From: Opitutales bacterium
GTDB lineage: Bacteria > Verrucomicrobiota > Verrucomicrobiia > Opitutales > Coraliomargaritaceae
Length of the DNA stretch: 64,000 nucleotides
Reading direction: 5' to 3'
NCBI GenBank assembly: GCA_018607135.1
Contig: JABBCA010000015.1
Location: 1 to 64,000 of the forward strand
Shown: positions 15,156 through 23,933 of the stretch, piece after piece
How the letters are laid out: every line of letters begins with the position of its first letter
Position numbering within the stretch: the stretch's first letter is position 1
The notes under the pieces: generated by a model
What the model was told of the DNA's origin: nothing
Databases searched by the model: none
What the model saw: only the letters and a program-made list of their open reading frames with translations
Translations under genes and position numbers: made by a program

Positions 15156-15182
15156 GCTGGCGCGAGCAAGCTCGCACACTAC
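15156..15182 (-). repeat. REP repeat, family A, downstream of the transposase
   Basis: GCTGGCGCGAGCAAGCTCGC followed by ACACTAC. On the minus strand its GTAGTGTGCG end supplies the TAG stop codon (15179-15181) of the glycosyltransferase gene, so the repeat overlaps a coding sequence by three bases. Confidence 0.85.
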
Positions 15183-16312
15183 GCTGACTCAGCGATGGCT
15201 TCTTCGAGGTCTATTACAAATTGAGAAACAATTCCTTCCCAGCCTAGGGCCTCTGCGGTCTGGCGTGCGGATTGTCGAATCGCTTTCCATTGGGTGCGTT
15301 GCTCAAGTGCGGTGTCGAGGGATTGTAGGAAGTCATCACTCTGGTCGAAGTTCGCGAGATAGCCGCTGCGGCCGTGCTCGATATAACGCCTCGGTGCGGC
15401 GTAGTCGTAGGCGAGTGTCACCAGTCCAGAGGCCATGGCTTCTGTGACTACATTTCCGAAGGTCTCGGTGACGCTTGGAAAAACGAACAGATCTGCGGAT
15501 GCGTAGTGCCGCGCGAGGTCTTCACCTTTTTGCATGCCTGCGAAAATATAGTCGGGGTGCGCTTTTTCTAGCTTCGCCCGCTCGGGACCGTCGCCAACGA
15601 AGACGCAAGCAACTTTTTTGTGTTGCGCTTTGATACGCTCAAAAGCTTTAGCCGCGAGTGGTATATTTTTTTCTGCTGCGAGTCGACTGACGAAGAGCGC
15701 GACGACACCGTCCTCTTCCGTAATGCCCCAGCGCTGGCGTAGGGCGTTGTCGCGTTTCTCTGGATGAAAGAGTTCGGTATCGACGCCTCGACCTAGAAGA
15801 CGTGTGCCTTTGATTCCCATCGCTTTGAGCTTTTCGATCACGTCAGAGGAGGGCGCAAAGGTGCGAAGTGTGCGGTTATGTGTTTTACGTAGGAAGCCCT
15901 CCACCATGTTTGCGAGGATAGGAAGTTTGTAATGCTTCATGTATTCGTGGAAATTGGTGTGAAAACCAGAGACGATAGGGATGCCGAGGTCTTCGGCGGC
16001 ACGAATCGCAGATTGTCCGAGCGGGCCTTCGGTTCCTGCGTAAATGATGTCGGGTGTCTGTTTGGCCCAGAGCTTCTTCAGTTTGCGCCGGCAGGGGAGC
16101 CCGAATCGCAGGGCATCATAGCCGGGGAGTGGTAAGCCTCTGATAATGGTTTCGTCTTGGTAGCACGCGTTTTGCGCTTCTGAGCTTTGGCGCGGGCGCA
16201 CAATGGTGACGCGGTGGCCTTGTTTACGTAGTTCGCCACTGATTCGATAGAGCGTCATTGCCACGCCGTTGACTTCGGGTGGGTAGGTTTCGGTCACGAT
16301 ACAAATTTTCAT
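15179..16312 (-). CDS. Glycosyltransferase family 4 (MgtA-like)
   Basis: Protein of 377 residues with a GT-B fold. The N-terminus TETYPPEVNGVAMTL and the later FHTNFHEYMKHYKLP match the MgtA/alpha-mannosyltransferase branch of GT4, and the C-terminal donor-binding part has VGDGPERAKLE, FAGMQKGEDL and FPSVTETFGNVVTEAMASG (the EX7E region). It probably transfers a hexose, such as mannose from GDP-mannose, to a lipid or glycan acceptor at the membrane. The stop codon is the TAG of a REP repeat. It is divergent from miaA. Confidence 0.88.
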   Translation of the reverse strand: MKICIVTETYPPEVNGVAMTLYRISGELRKQGHRVTIVRPRQSSEAQNACYQDETIIRGLPLPGYDALRFGLPCRRKLKKLWAKQTPDIIYAGTEGPLGQSAIRAAEDLGIPIVSGFHTNFHEYMKHYKLPILANMVEGFLRKTHNRTLRTFAPSSDVIEKLKAMGIKGTRLLGRGVDTELFHPEKRDNALRQRWGITEEDGVVALFVSRLAAEKNIPLAAKAFERIKAQHKKVACVFVGDGPERAKLEKAHPDYIFAGMQKGEDLARHYASADLFVFPSVTETFGNVVTEAMASGLVTLAYDYAAPRRYIEHGRSGYLANFDQSDDFLQSLDTALEQRTQWKAIRQSARQTAEALGWEGIVSQFVIDLEEAIAESA

Positions 16313-16414
16313 AGGTATGGATACTCTATTGCCTTGCTGGTGATAGGCGACAGGTTTCCATTTGCACTGGCTTGTTACAAGCCGAGAACCATCAAATTAC
16401 TGCTCGTGACACGA

Positions 16415-17290
16415 ATGTTACATATCATCACCGGCCCGACTGCGGTCGGTAAAACGGAGACTGCGCTGCGGTATGCGGAGGAGCATGATGCCGAGATTGT
16501 ATCTTGTGATGCATCCTTGTTTTATCGCGGGATGGATATTGGCACCGCCAAGCCCTCTGCTGAAGAGAGGACGCGTGTTCCGCACCATATGATTGATATA
16601 CGTGATGTGGATCAGCCTTATGATATTGTGCAGTTTGATCGCGAAGTTCGCGAGGTGATCGAATCCATTCTCACTCGTGGTAAAGCGGTGGTAGTTACCG
16701 GTGGGAGTGGGTTTTATTTGAAGAGCTTTCTGGCTCCTGTGATTGATACTGTGGTGGTTTCGGGTGAAGTCCGCGAAGCGGTGGCTGAGGTGTATGGAAC
16801 TCGCGGTTTGAATGGTTTATTGGATGAGCTCGATAGATGCAGCCCTGAGGGTATTGGTAATTTGGATACGAAAAACCCGCGCCGTGTTCTGCGTGCGCTG
16901 GAGCGTTGTATAGCTTCTGGTAAGTCTTTGCTGGCACTGCAGAAAGAATTTTCCGCCCGCCCAGAGCCCTATGCTGATTTTCAGAAGAAGTTGATTCTAC
17001 TTGAGAGGGATGCCGACGAATTGCGCGCACGCGTGGCATTGCGAGCTGGGCAGATGATTGCTCAAGGACTGATTGAAGAGGTGGAGAGTTTGCTCAGTCA
17101 GGGCATCGAGTGTAATCCTAGTGCAGCTTCGGCGATTGGTTATCGAGAGACTCTAGCTCTGTTGAGAGGTGAGCTCGGTCGGGACGATTTACTGCCCGCG
17201 ATCATTCAAAATACAAATCATCTCGTGAAAAAGCAGCGAACATGGTTTAGAACCCAAATTCGAGAGCCCGATGAGCGGATTTGCTTTTAA
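16415..17290 (+). CDS. miaA: tRNA dimethylallyltransferase MiaA
   Basis: About 291 residues starting at ATG 16415, where the family N-terminus begins (the frame runs back to 16334 without likely coding value). The P-loop GPTAVGKT (6-13), the substrate motif SCDASLFYRGMDIGTAKPS and the C-terminal QNTNHLVKKQRTWFR segment identify MiaA, which adds a dimethylallyl group to A37 of tRNAs reading UNN codons. The usual catalytic Asp of the D-S-x-x-x-Y loop is kept (SCDASLFY). It is divergent from the GT4 gene and not linked to hfq or mutL here. Confidence 0.95.
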   Translation: MLHIITGPTAVGKTETALRYAEEHDAEIVSCDASLFYRGMDIGTAKPSAEERTRVPHHMIDIRDVDQPYDIVQFDREVREVIESILTRGKAVVVTGGSGFYLKSFLAPVIDTVVVSGEVREAVAEVYGTRGLNGLLDELDRCSPEGIGNLDTKNPRRVLRALERCIASGKSLLALQKEFSARPEPYADFQKKLILLERDADELRARVALRAGQMIAQGLIEEVESLLSQGIECNPSAASAIGYRETLALLRGELGRDDLLPAIIQNTNHLVKKQRTWFRTQIREPDERICF

Positions 17291-17483
17291 GTCGTGGCGA
17301 TTATTTAGAGTCCATTTGAATCTCTTTTCATGTGTAATATATCGGAAAAACTACTCGACTGAGCGCTTACCCTGAGTCTTTATTGCGCCTCAATCTCGCT
17401 TTCGCTTAGGATCACTCAACCCCGATTCTCCAGTTTCGAATTTCGAGACCTTTTAAACGTTTTCAGACATAACCCTAATTATT

Positions 17484-18602
17484 ATGAAAAAAGCACTTAT
17501 TACCGGCGTGACCGGACAAGATGGATCCTACCTCGCAGAATTCTTACTAGAAAAAGGATACGAAGTTCATGGCATCAAACGCCGTGCATCCTCACTGAAC
17601 ACCCAGCGCGTGGATCATATTTATGAAGATCCGCATATTGAAAATGCTCGATTTCATCTCCATTATGGGGATTTGACGGACTCTTCCAATCTGACTCGTA
17701 TCATCAGTGAGGTTCAGCCGGATGAAGTTTACAATCTTGGAGCGCAGTCACATGTAGCTGTTTCATTTGAATCTCCTGAGTATACAGCAGATGTGGATGC
17801 TATCGGCACACTGCGTCTGTTGGAAGCAATCCGCTTTCTCGGCTTAGAGAAAAAGACCAAGTTTTACCAAGCATCTACCTCTGAGCTCTTTGGTGAGGTG
17901 CAAGAAATCCCTCAAAGAGAAACAACGCCCTTCTACCCGCGTTCGCCGTATGCTGCTGCTAAGATGTATGCCTACTGGATCACTGTAAATTACCGTGAGT
18001 CCTATGGGATCTACGCTTGTAATGGTATCCTCTTTAATCACGAGTCGCCCCGCCGTGGTGAGACCTTTGTGACGCGTAAGATCACCCGTGCGATTGCCAA
18101 TATTGCTCAAGGTTTAGAGCCATGCCTCTATCTTGGTAACATGGATGCCTTGCGCGACTGGGGACATGCCAAGGATTATGTGCGTATGCAGTGGATGATG
18201 CTTCAACAAGAAGAAGCCGAAGACTTCGTGATCGCGACCGGCAAGCAAATCTCAGTGCGTGAGTTCGTGACCATGTCTGCTCGCGAGGCAGGTATCGAGC
18301 TTGAGTTTACGGGTGAAGGCCTAGAAGAGGTCGCAACTGTCACTAAGGTGGACGAAGCGAAGGCTCCTTCCGTAAAAGTCGGTGATGTGATCGTAAAAGT
18401 GGATCCTCGCTACTTCCGTCCTGCGGAAGTTGAAACGCTTCTTGGTGATCCCACTAAAGCGAAAGAAAAATTGGGCTGGGTTCCTGAAATCACTGTTGAG
18501 GAAATGTGCTCCGAAATGGTCGCCAATGATCTGGATATTGCCAAGCGTCACGCACTCTTGAAGTCGCATGGCTATAATGTCGCCGTCGCAATCGAGTCTT
18601 AA
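17484..18602 (+). CDS. gmd: GDP-mannose 4,6-dehydratase
   Basis: Protein of 372 residues, an extended SDR enzyme. The [12 protein letters not shown] cofactor loop (8-19), Thr132 and Glu134 in STSELFGE, and Tyr156 with Lys160 in SPYAAAK form the expected active site. It converts GDP-D-mannose to GDP-4-keto-6-deoxymannose in the cytoplasm. The fcl gene follows after 20 bases, so the pair makes GDP-L-fucose for a surface glycan. The 193 bases before it carry no obvious ribosome-binding sequence at the ATG. Length fits the family. Confidence 0.96.
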   Translation: MKKALITGVTGQDGSYLAEFLLEKGYEVHGIKRRASSLNTQRVDHIYEDPHIENARFHLHYGDLTDSSNLTRIISEVQPDEVYNLGAQSHVAVSFESPEYTADVDAIGTLRLLEAIRFLGLEKKTKFYQASTSELFGEVQEIPQRETTPFYPRSPYAAAKMYAYWITVNYRESYGIYACNGILFNHESPRRGETFVTRKITRAIANIAQGLEPCLYLGNMDALRDWGHAKDYVRMQWMMLQQEEAEDFVIATGKQISVREFVTMSAREAGIELEFTGEGLEEVATVTKVDEAKAPSVKVGDVIVKVDPRYFRPAEVETLLGDPTKAKEKLGWVPEITVEEMCSEMVANDLDIAKRHALLKSHGYNVAVAIES

Positions 18603-18622
18603 TTTGTGAACTCAGGGACGCT

Positions 18623-19561
18623 ATGAAGAAACTTCTCATCCTCGGAGCCCGTGGAATGGTTGGCTCAGCAGTCGTGCGAGCTGCTACTGAGCGCGGCTAC
18701 ACTGATATCTTGCAACCTCGAAGTAAGGATCTGAACCTGCTCAACCAAGCAGAGACACATGCGTATCTGGCTAAGCATCGTCCAGATGCAGTCGTCGTCG
18801 CAGCTGCGAAAGTGGGAGGTATTCATGCGAACAGCACCTATCCCGCTGAGTTCATGTATCAAAACTTGATGATTGCTGCCAATGCCATCGAAGGGGCGTA
18901 TCAAGCAGGAGTAGAGCGCTTAATGTTTTTGGGCAGCACGTGCATCTATCCAAAATTTGCGGAGCAGCCCATTCAAGAGGATTCATTGCTTACGTCTGCG
19001 CTTGAGCCAACCAATGAGGCCTATGCCGTGGCTAAAATCGCGGGCTTGAAACTCTGTCAGCATTATCGTCAGCAATACGGGGTGACTTATCACTCCGCCA
19101 TGCCGACTAATCTTTACGGTGCTGGGGATAATTATCATCCGCAAAATTCACACGTGCTTCCCGCGCTCATTCGTCGTTTTCATGAAGCCAAGCTCAATAA
19201 TACTCCTGAAGTCGCAATTTGGGGAACGGGCACACCGCTTCGTGAGTTTTTACATGCCGACGATGCGGCAGCGGGCATCCTACATCTACTAGAACTAGAG
19301 AATCCACCAGAGTGGGTGAATCTCGGTTGCGGCACTGATATCTCGATCGGCGACCTTGCGCGTTTGGTTAAAGACGCAGTCGGCTACGAGGGCGAATTGA
19401 CTTTCGATACTTCGAAGCCAGATGGCACGCCACGAAAGTTGACGGATATCTCAAAGATCAAAGCAACTGGGTGGGCACCAAAGATTTCAATCGAGCAAGG
19501 CGTCCCCATGGCTTATCAATCCTTTTTGGATGAGCAGGCAGCAGGCGCACTGCGTGAGTGA
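18623..19561 (+). CDS. fcl: GDP-L-fucose synthase
   Basis: Protein of 312 residues (WcaG/Fcl family). [10 protein letters not shown] forms the NADPH-binding loop; Ser105 and Cys107 in GSTCIYP, and Tyr134 with Lys138 in YAVAK, are the catalytic residues; the conserved His is in NSHVLPAL. It epimerises and reduces GDP-4-keto-6-deoxymannose to GDP-L-fucose. It directly follows gmd and should share its transcript. Its stop is only one base away from that of the convergent gene. Confidence 0.96.
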   Translation: MKKLLILGARGMVGSAVVRAATERGYTDILQPRSKDLNLLNQAETHAYLAKHRPDAVVVAAAKVGGIHANSTYPAEFMYQNLMIAANAIEGAYQAGVERLMFLGSTCIYPKFAEQPIQEDSLLTSALEPTNEAYAVAKIAGLKLCQHYRQQYGVTYHSAMPTNLYGAGDNYHPQNSHVLPALIRRFHEAKLNNTPEVAIWGTGTPLREFLHADDAAAGILHLLELENPPEWVNLGCGTDISIGDLARLVKDAVGYEGELTFDTSKPDGTPRKLTDISKIKATGWAPKISIEQGVPMAYQSFLDEQAAGALRE

Positions 19562-19562
19562 T

Positions 19563-20222
19563 TTAGGTTAGCAGCGAAACTACTTGCTTACGTGCGCCTT
19601 TGCGTGCGATTTCAACCGCCTCAAGTGCATCTTCTGCCTGGTGGCTTTTATTTAATGGCTTCGCGTGCCCTTGGTGGACGAGGTAGATGTGATAGGCCAA
19701 TTTGAAAAAGATGTCGCGGCCAAAGCTCGTCAGTAGATCCGGTGTCTCACTTGCGGGGCGGTGAATGAACTGATAGGGATCCTCCAAGAGTTCCGCTGGA
19801 TCGAAATCGAAACGCTCCTTACGGTAATAACTCAGCCCGTCCGCTCGATTGGAGTCTTTTAGAGTGCTAGGTATTTTATCGAAGTAAGCGATGGGGTAGG
19901 GGCAGCTCGCGGCGTGCTTCGTGTCGACACAGGTGAACTCCTTAAACTGAGTCGTCATGTGGTAGGTCGTGATACTTGAGTCAACGATGCGGTCGTCGTT
20001 GATCAAATTCCAAGCGTGTCCGAACGGGATGGTGGCAAGTGTATGAGCGCCGTCTTTCATCACTAGTAAGCCTTCGATCAGGCTGCTTTTATGACCCAGC
20101 ATGTGTGTGAGCGCATGGATGATGACGGCATGTTCACGGCAAAACCAACCCCAGTCGCCATCCTCTGCTGGGGCTTCGTGCAGTATAAAATTGAGTTCTT
20201 TGAGAGCGCTGGATCGGATCAT
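19563..20222 (-). CDS. Transglutaminase-like protein of unknown function
   Basis: Protein of 219 residues. I do not recognise a named family, but Cys28 (CREHAVI), His69 (FGHAWNLI) and Asp81 (RIVDSS) fall in the order and spacing expected of a transglutaminase-like Cys-His-Asp triad, with a helix after the Cys. Such folds include peptidases and peptide-modifying enzymes. The stretch from 100 to 219 has no clear match. It is soluble, without signal peptide. The reading of the triad is an inference from spacing only. Confidence 0.55.
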   Translation of the reverse strand: MIRSSALKELNFILHEAPAEDGDWGWFCREHAVIIHALTHMLGHKSSLIEGLLVMKDGAHTLATIPFGHAWNLINDDRIVDSSITTYHMTTQFKEFTCVDTKHAASCPYPIAYFDKIPSTLKDSNRADGLSYYRKERFDFDPAELLEDPYQFIHRPASETPDLLTSFGRDIFFKLAYHIYLVHQGHAKPLNKSHQAEDALEAVEIARKGARKQVVSLLT

Positions 20223-20377
20223 CGGAGGAGTGGTTCGAATTCTGAATAGAGCCCGGAACGGTATGTATTGGTGGGTTTAGGTCGATGTCCAAATAAGTGG
20301 CACCAGCATTCCTGTTCGTGAGGTTCTATGGGGGTAACAAGCAGGAATGTCTGTTTCACCGCTGGGCGACCTTTCTT

Positions 20378-20400
20378 GCTTCCTGCTTTCCTTATTCATC
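20378..20400 (-). repeat. GAATAAGGAA-type repeat, third copy
   Basis: GCTTCCTGCTTTCCTTATTC at 20378-20397 followed by ATC. It matches the repeat pair at 6931-7007 and lies just before the tag start at 20422. Confidence 0.5.
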
Positions 20401-20421
20401 GCATCACGTAGCCTCAGTCGT

Positions 20422-20979
20422 ATGTGTAAGCGCTGCCAATGGTCACAAGGCTCGGAAATTGAGCAAAAGTATCACGATGAAGAATGGGGTGTCCCCGTCT
20501 GGGAGGATCGTTTGCTTTTTGAGTTTTTGATTCTCGAAGGTGCTCAAGCGGGACTGAGTTGGGTGACGATTTTGAAGAAGCGTGAACATTACCGTGAGGT
20601 CTATGATCACTTCGATGCGGCGAAGATCGCTCAATATGAGAATGCTAAAGTCGCAGAGCTGTTATCTGATGCTGGCATAGTGCGCAACCGTTTAAAGATT
20701 GCGGCTTCTATTGGGAATGCCAAAGTGTTCCTCAATATCATCGAGCGTGAAGGAGCCTTTGCTCCTTGGCTTTGGCAGTTTGTCGGCGGCAAGCCGATTC
20801 AAAATACTTGGGCCGGTTTCGAGCAGGTTCCTGTTTCCACTCCAGAGTCGGACGCAATGAGCAAAGCTTTGAAGAAAGAAGGCTTCAAATTTGTAGGGAC
20901 CACGATTTGCTATGCCTTCATGCAAGCAGTCGGGATGGTGAATGACCATACGACGGATTGTTATCGTCATGCTATGCTG
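20422..20979 (+). CDS. tag: DNA-3-methyladenine glycosylase I
   Basis: About 185 residues, from ATG 20422; the upstream frame back to 20347 is non-coding and holds a repeat. The protein follows E. coli Tag closely in outline: an N-terminal CxxCQW, YHDEEWGVP, LEGAQAGLSWVTILKKR, GTTICYAFMQAVGMVNDH and a terminal CYRH. The Cys and His residues at both ends form the zinc site. It removes 3-methyladenine from alkylated DNA in base-excision repair. No ada or alk gene lies nearby. Confidence 0.95.
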
Positions 20980-21059
20980 TGATTTATGGTGATTCTTTCT
21001 ACTTGAATCGACTTGTCGCTTAGAAAATTCGCGTTACTAATGATTTAAATATTACTACT

Positions 21060-22202
21060 ATGAATTTTGGATATACAACGAATGGTAAGCTGTATCTTGC
21101 TGCAGGGAGCGCGCAGCCAGCTGAAATTAAAAGTGAATTTGCTGAGCAAGTGATTCAACGACATCGAAAAGCTGCTGAGAAGGGAGCGTGGAAGTCGGAG
21201 TCGGATGGGAAATCTGCAGGGTTTGATATATGGGGAAAACAAGCTTCTGTTGGTGCTGAGGCTTACGTGAAAATCAAGTCAGTGGTTCCAGTCATCGGAA
21301 AAAAGGATCTGTTCTATACCTTGCAGACTGAATCGGTCGGTGGGCTCTTTCGTTATGATTTAGTCGAAAAAGAGGAATCGCGAATCTTTCACAAGGAAGG
21401 TGTGGATATTCAGGATTTATGCATGGGCTCTGATGGGCAAATGCTTTGCGCTGCGCGCGATGGAATGAGCAGCAGCATTGCGTTGCTGAGCACGTCTCGG
21501 TTCAAGCTGGATTTTATAACCGAAGGAGATGCTCAAGATATCGCCCCCAGTTGGACAAATATAGCCGATGAATTTGTTTTTCAAAGTTCAGGTATCGGTC
21601 GCAACCAAGACGGGCATATCGTGACGCTTGGTAATGCCACTATTGATAAGGTGAACTTATCTAATGGTGCTCAGGAAACGCTCTTGGACGATGCTAGGTA
21701 TGATTTTTTAAGCCCTAAAGTGGATTCCGCTGGAAACTTATACTGTATTCGTCGTCCATACTCAGCGTCTGGAAATTACGCCTCGCATTTCGAAATGCTT
21801 AAGGATTTCGTGATGATGCCATTTCGCTTATTAAAAGCGCTGTTTGGCTTTTTGGATGTGATGTCTCGTATCTTTGGAAAGCAGACTCTTTCAAATGCAT
21901 CTACGGGTGCGGCCAAAGATGTCGATATGAAGGAGGCTTATATTAAAGGCGCTTACGTTAAATTATCTAAAGCAGATCAACGGCAAGAAGATGCTAGTGT
22001 CATACCTTCAGACTGGGAGCTCATTCGAATGGCTTCGGATGGCTCCATTGAGGTGATCGAATCCAAGGTTTTGGATTTTGAAATCACTTCAGACGACGAA
22101 ATTGTTTATACGAATGGGTTTTCCGTTCGGATTCGAGAGGAGGGCAAATCTCGTGCGATCTTCAAAGGCAAAGAGATCATTGACGATGTCTTTATCTATT
22201 GA
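21060..22202 (+). CDS. Putative TolB-like beta-propeller protein
   Basis: Protein of 380 residues that I do not recognise as a known family. Segments such as DIAPSWTNIADEFVFQSSG and LSPKVDSAGNLYCIRRP follow the PD40/TolB pattern (aPsWSpDG..iaF.S), and the spacing between them suggests beta-propeller blades. A hydrophobic stretch near residues 243-268 could be an amphipathic surface helix. No signal peptide is visible, so it is probably cytoplasmic. It is separated from tag by 78 bases. Fold call is moderate, function unknown. Confidence 0.55.
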   Translation: MNFGYTTNGKLYLAAGSAQPAEIKSEFAEQVIQRHRKAAEKGAWKSESDGKSAGFDIWGKQASVGAEAYVKIKSVVPVIGKKDLFYTLQTESVGGLFRYDLVEKEESRIFHKEGVDIQDLCMGSDGQMLCAARDGMSSSIALLSTSRFKLDFITEGDAQDIAPSWTNIADEFVFQSSGIGRNQDGHIVTLGNATIDKVNLSNGAQETLLDDARYDFLSPKVDSAGNLYCIRRPYSASGNYASHFEMLKDFVMMPFRLLKALFGFLDVMSRIFGKQTLSNASTGAAKDVDMKEAYIKGAYVKLSKADQRQEDASVIPSDWELIRMASDGSIEVIESKVLDFEITSDDEIVYTNGFSVRIREEGKSRAIFKGKEIIDDVFIY

Positions 22203-22205
22203 TGC

Positions 22206-22817
22206 TTAAGCCAAAGGCGGCAGATCTTCTTTAATAATGTCCTGAAGTGGCTTGAGACGGCCGTCGGTCAGGCTGTAAATCCAGCTATGGATCTCGATGG
22301 ATTGGCCACGTTTCCAAGCTTCGCGCACGATGGATGTGCGGCGTAAATTGTTGCTTTGAGCAACGACATTGAGTTCACAGAGACGGTTGATATGATCTTC
22401 TTTGCTGAGTGGCTCAAGCTCGGCGATATTGAGCGTTTGGATGTCTTGGATGTGGCGTAGCCAATTGTCGATAATACCAATATGGTCGTCTTGGGCGGCT
22501 GCGCGGATGCCGCCACAGCCGTAGTGTCCGCAAACGATGATGTGTTCGACCTTTAAAATATCGACCGCGTATTGCAGCACCGAGAGTAGGTTGAGGTCGG
22601 TATGGACGACAACATTTGCAATATTACGGTGCACGAAGACTTCACCTGGCATCAATCCCGTAATTTGGTTCGCGGGCACGCGACTATCGGAGCAACCAAT
22701 CCAAAGGTATTTGGGGTGCTGTTGTTCTGATAAAGTTTTAAAGAAGTTTGGGTCTTCTTTGGCGACATGAGCCGCCCATTCGCGATTGCGTTCGAGGAGT
22801 TTGAAGAGAGTGGGCAT
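22206..22817 (-). CDS. can: Beta-class carbonic anhydrase
   Basis: Protein of 203 residues. Zinc ligands Cys42 and Asp44 (CSDSRVP), His98 and Cys101 (GHYGCGG) are in place, along with HRNIANVV and the ALFV-type middle. It interconverts CO2 and bicarbonate in the cytoplasm and supplies bicarbonate for carboxylases. Length and motifs are those of plant-type beta enzymes such as E. coli Can. It is divergent from the marR gene; the operator at 22903-22914 could also affect its promoter. It ends three bases from the previous gene. Confidence 0.95.
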   Translation of the reverse strand: MPTLFKLLERNREWAAHVAKEDPNFFKTLSEQQHPKYLWIGCSDSRVPANQITGLMPGEVFVHRNIANVVVHTDLNLLSVLQYAVDILKVEHIIVCGHYGCGGIRAAAQDDHIGIIDNWLRHIQDIQTLNIAELEPLSKEDHINRLCELNVVAQSNNLRRTSIVREAWKRGQSIEIHSWIYSLTDGRLKPLQDIIKEDLPPLA

Positions 22818-22902
22818 GGTTCTATAGGTTTCGCACTTTACATTGAGTCAGTTCTTAGGAAGCCCTGCAAGTCTCAGAGAGTGTGAAAACTTTTTAATTT
22901 AC

Positions 22903-22914
22903 CTTGACATCAAG
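22903..22914. promoter_or_regulatory. MarR-type operator, copy 1
   Basis: CTTGACATCAAG, an inverted repeat CTTGA-NN-TCAAG. The same 12 bases occur at 23405-23416, upstream of doxX. It overlaps the TTGACA of a possible -35 box. This fits autoregulation of the MarR protein encoded just downstream. Confidence 0.7.
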
Positions 22915-22932
22915 ATGAAAGTGGGCAGCGTG

Positions 22933-23388
22933 ATGGCCATGGCTAAGATTTATCAACATTCTGGATCGCATCTCTTCCTCCTCATGTGGAAGGCGTCTCG
23001 TGCGGTGATGACTTACGATCAGGCAAGTATTGGCCAGTCTGGCTTTTCCTCATTGTCGGATTTCGCGGTTTTGGAGGTATTGCTGCACAAAGGATCGCTG
23101 CCCGTAAATACAATTGGCGAGAAGGTGATGTTGACGAGTGGATCAATAACGACTGCGGTTCAGCGTCTAGAAAAGAAGGAACTGGTGCGTCGCGAGAAAA
23201 GTGCAGAGGACGCTCGTGTCGTGCACGTTCATTTAACCGAAACGGGGCGAGCGCTGATTGAGGAGGCGTTCGAGGCGCACTCGGCGAATTTAGATCAACT
23301 CTTCGAGACTTTTGAAATTAAGGAGCGCGAACAGTTTGCTGCTTTGATGCGCAAGATTGGCCAGCGTGCCGAAGCTTTAAAACCATAA
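22933..23388 (+). CDS. MarR-family transcriptional regulator
   Basis: About 151 residues from the ATG at 22933. In-frame ATGs at 22915 and 22939 and a TTG at 22843 are alternatives, but the longer versions would put the operator inside the gene. The winged helix is seen from LSDFAVLEVLLHKG through SGSITTAVQRLEKKELVRR and DARVVHVHLTETG. MarR proteins bind palindromic operators as dimers and often sense oxidised or aromatic ligands. The protein very probably binds the identical inverted repeats upstream of itself and of doxX. Confidence 0.85.
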   Translation: MAMAKIYQHSGSHLFLLMWKASRAVMTYDQASIGQSGFSSLSDFAVLEVLLHKGSLPVNTIGEKVMLTSGSITTAVQRLEKKELVRREKSAEDARVVHVHLTETGRALIEEAFEAHSANLDQLFETFEIKEREQFAALMRKIGQRAEALKP

Positions 23389-23404
23389 CAATTTACTTAT
23401 ATAC

Positions 23405-23416
23405 CTTGACATCAAG
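23405..23416. promoter_or_regulatory. MarR-type operator, copy 2
   Basis: CTTGACATCAAG again, 43 bases before the doxX start and overlapping a TTGACA that could be a -35 box. A clear -10 box is not visible, so the promoter assignment is tentative. Binding by the upstream MarR protein would link control of doxX and the pirin gene. Confidence 0.7.
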
Positions 23417-23458
23417 GTAGTTGGATCAACTGAAAAAAATAAAACGGAAAGAACACCT

Positions 23459-23899
23459 ATGAAAATCAAAGAAATCATCCTAAATACATCGAACACGGTC
23501 GCTTTTCTCCCAATTCGCGTAGGAGTCGGCGTGGTTATGACCGCCCATGGGGCGCAAAAGCTCTTCGGCTGGTTCGGGGGCTACGGTTTACAAGGCACAG
23601 GGCAGTTTTTTGCTGAGAATCTCGGCTTGAAACCCGGCGTGCTGATGGCGGCGATGGCCGGTGGCACCGAATTCATTGGTGGTCTACTTTTGATCATTGG
23701 CTTGTTGACCCGTGTGTCAGGTGTGGCACTGGCAGGCACGATGGCTGTGGCCATTGTAACCGCACACTCGAGTGCTTTCTTCGCTAGCAATGGTGGAATG
23801 GAGTATCCGCTGACATTGTTGTTAGCGAGCGTGACTTTAGCCATCGGTGGCGGTGGCGCATTCTCGGTCGACCGCAAGTTGGCTGAGGCGGAGGAGTGA
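23459..23899 (+). CDS. DoxX family membrane protein
   Basis: Protein of 146 residues with four membrane helices (about 15-37, 58-80, 82-104 and 112-134). The PIRVGVGVVMTAHGAQKLFG and GTEFIGGLLLIIGLLTR segments are hallmarks of the DoxX group, which sits in the inner membrane and is linked to redox stress. It follows the MarR gene and its second operator and is followed by the pirin gene after 34 bases. MarR-DoxX-pirin units are common in bacteria, with a likely role in response to electrophiles or oxidants. Confidence 0.92.
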   Translation: MKIKEIILNTSNTVAFLPIRVGVGVVMTAHGAQKLFGWFGGYGLQGTGQFFAENLGLKPGVLMAAMAGGTEFIGGLLLIIGLLTRVSGVALAGTMAVAIVTAHSSAFFASNGGMEYPLTLLLASVTLAIGGGGAFSVDRKLAEAEE

Positions 23900-23933
23900 T
23901 AAAGCGCAACTATTTAGATTTGGGAAACAGCAT

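Noticed and set aside
22843-22932. Longer MarR protein from TTG at 22843
   Set aside because: It would code through the inverted-repeat operator and adds residues not typical of the family.
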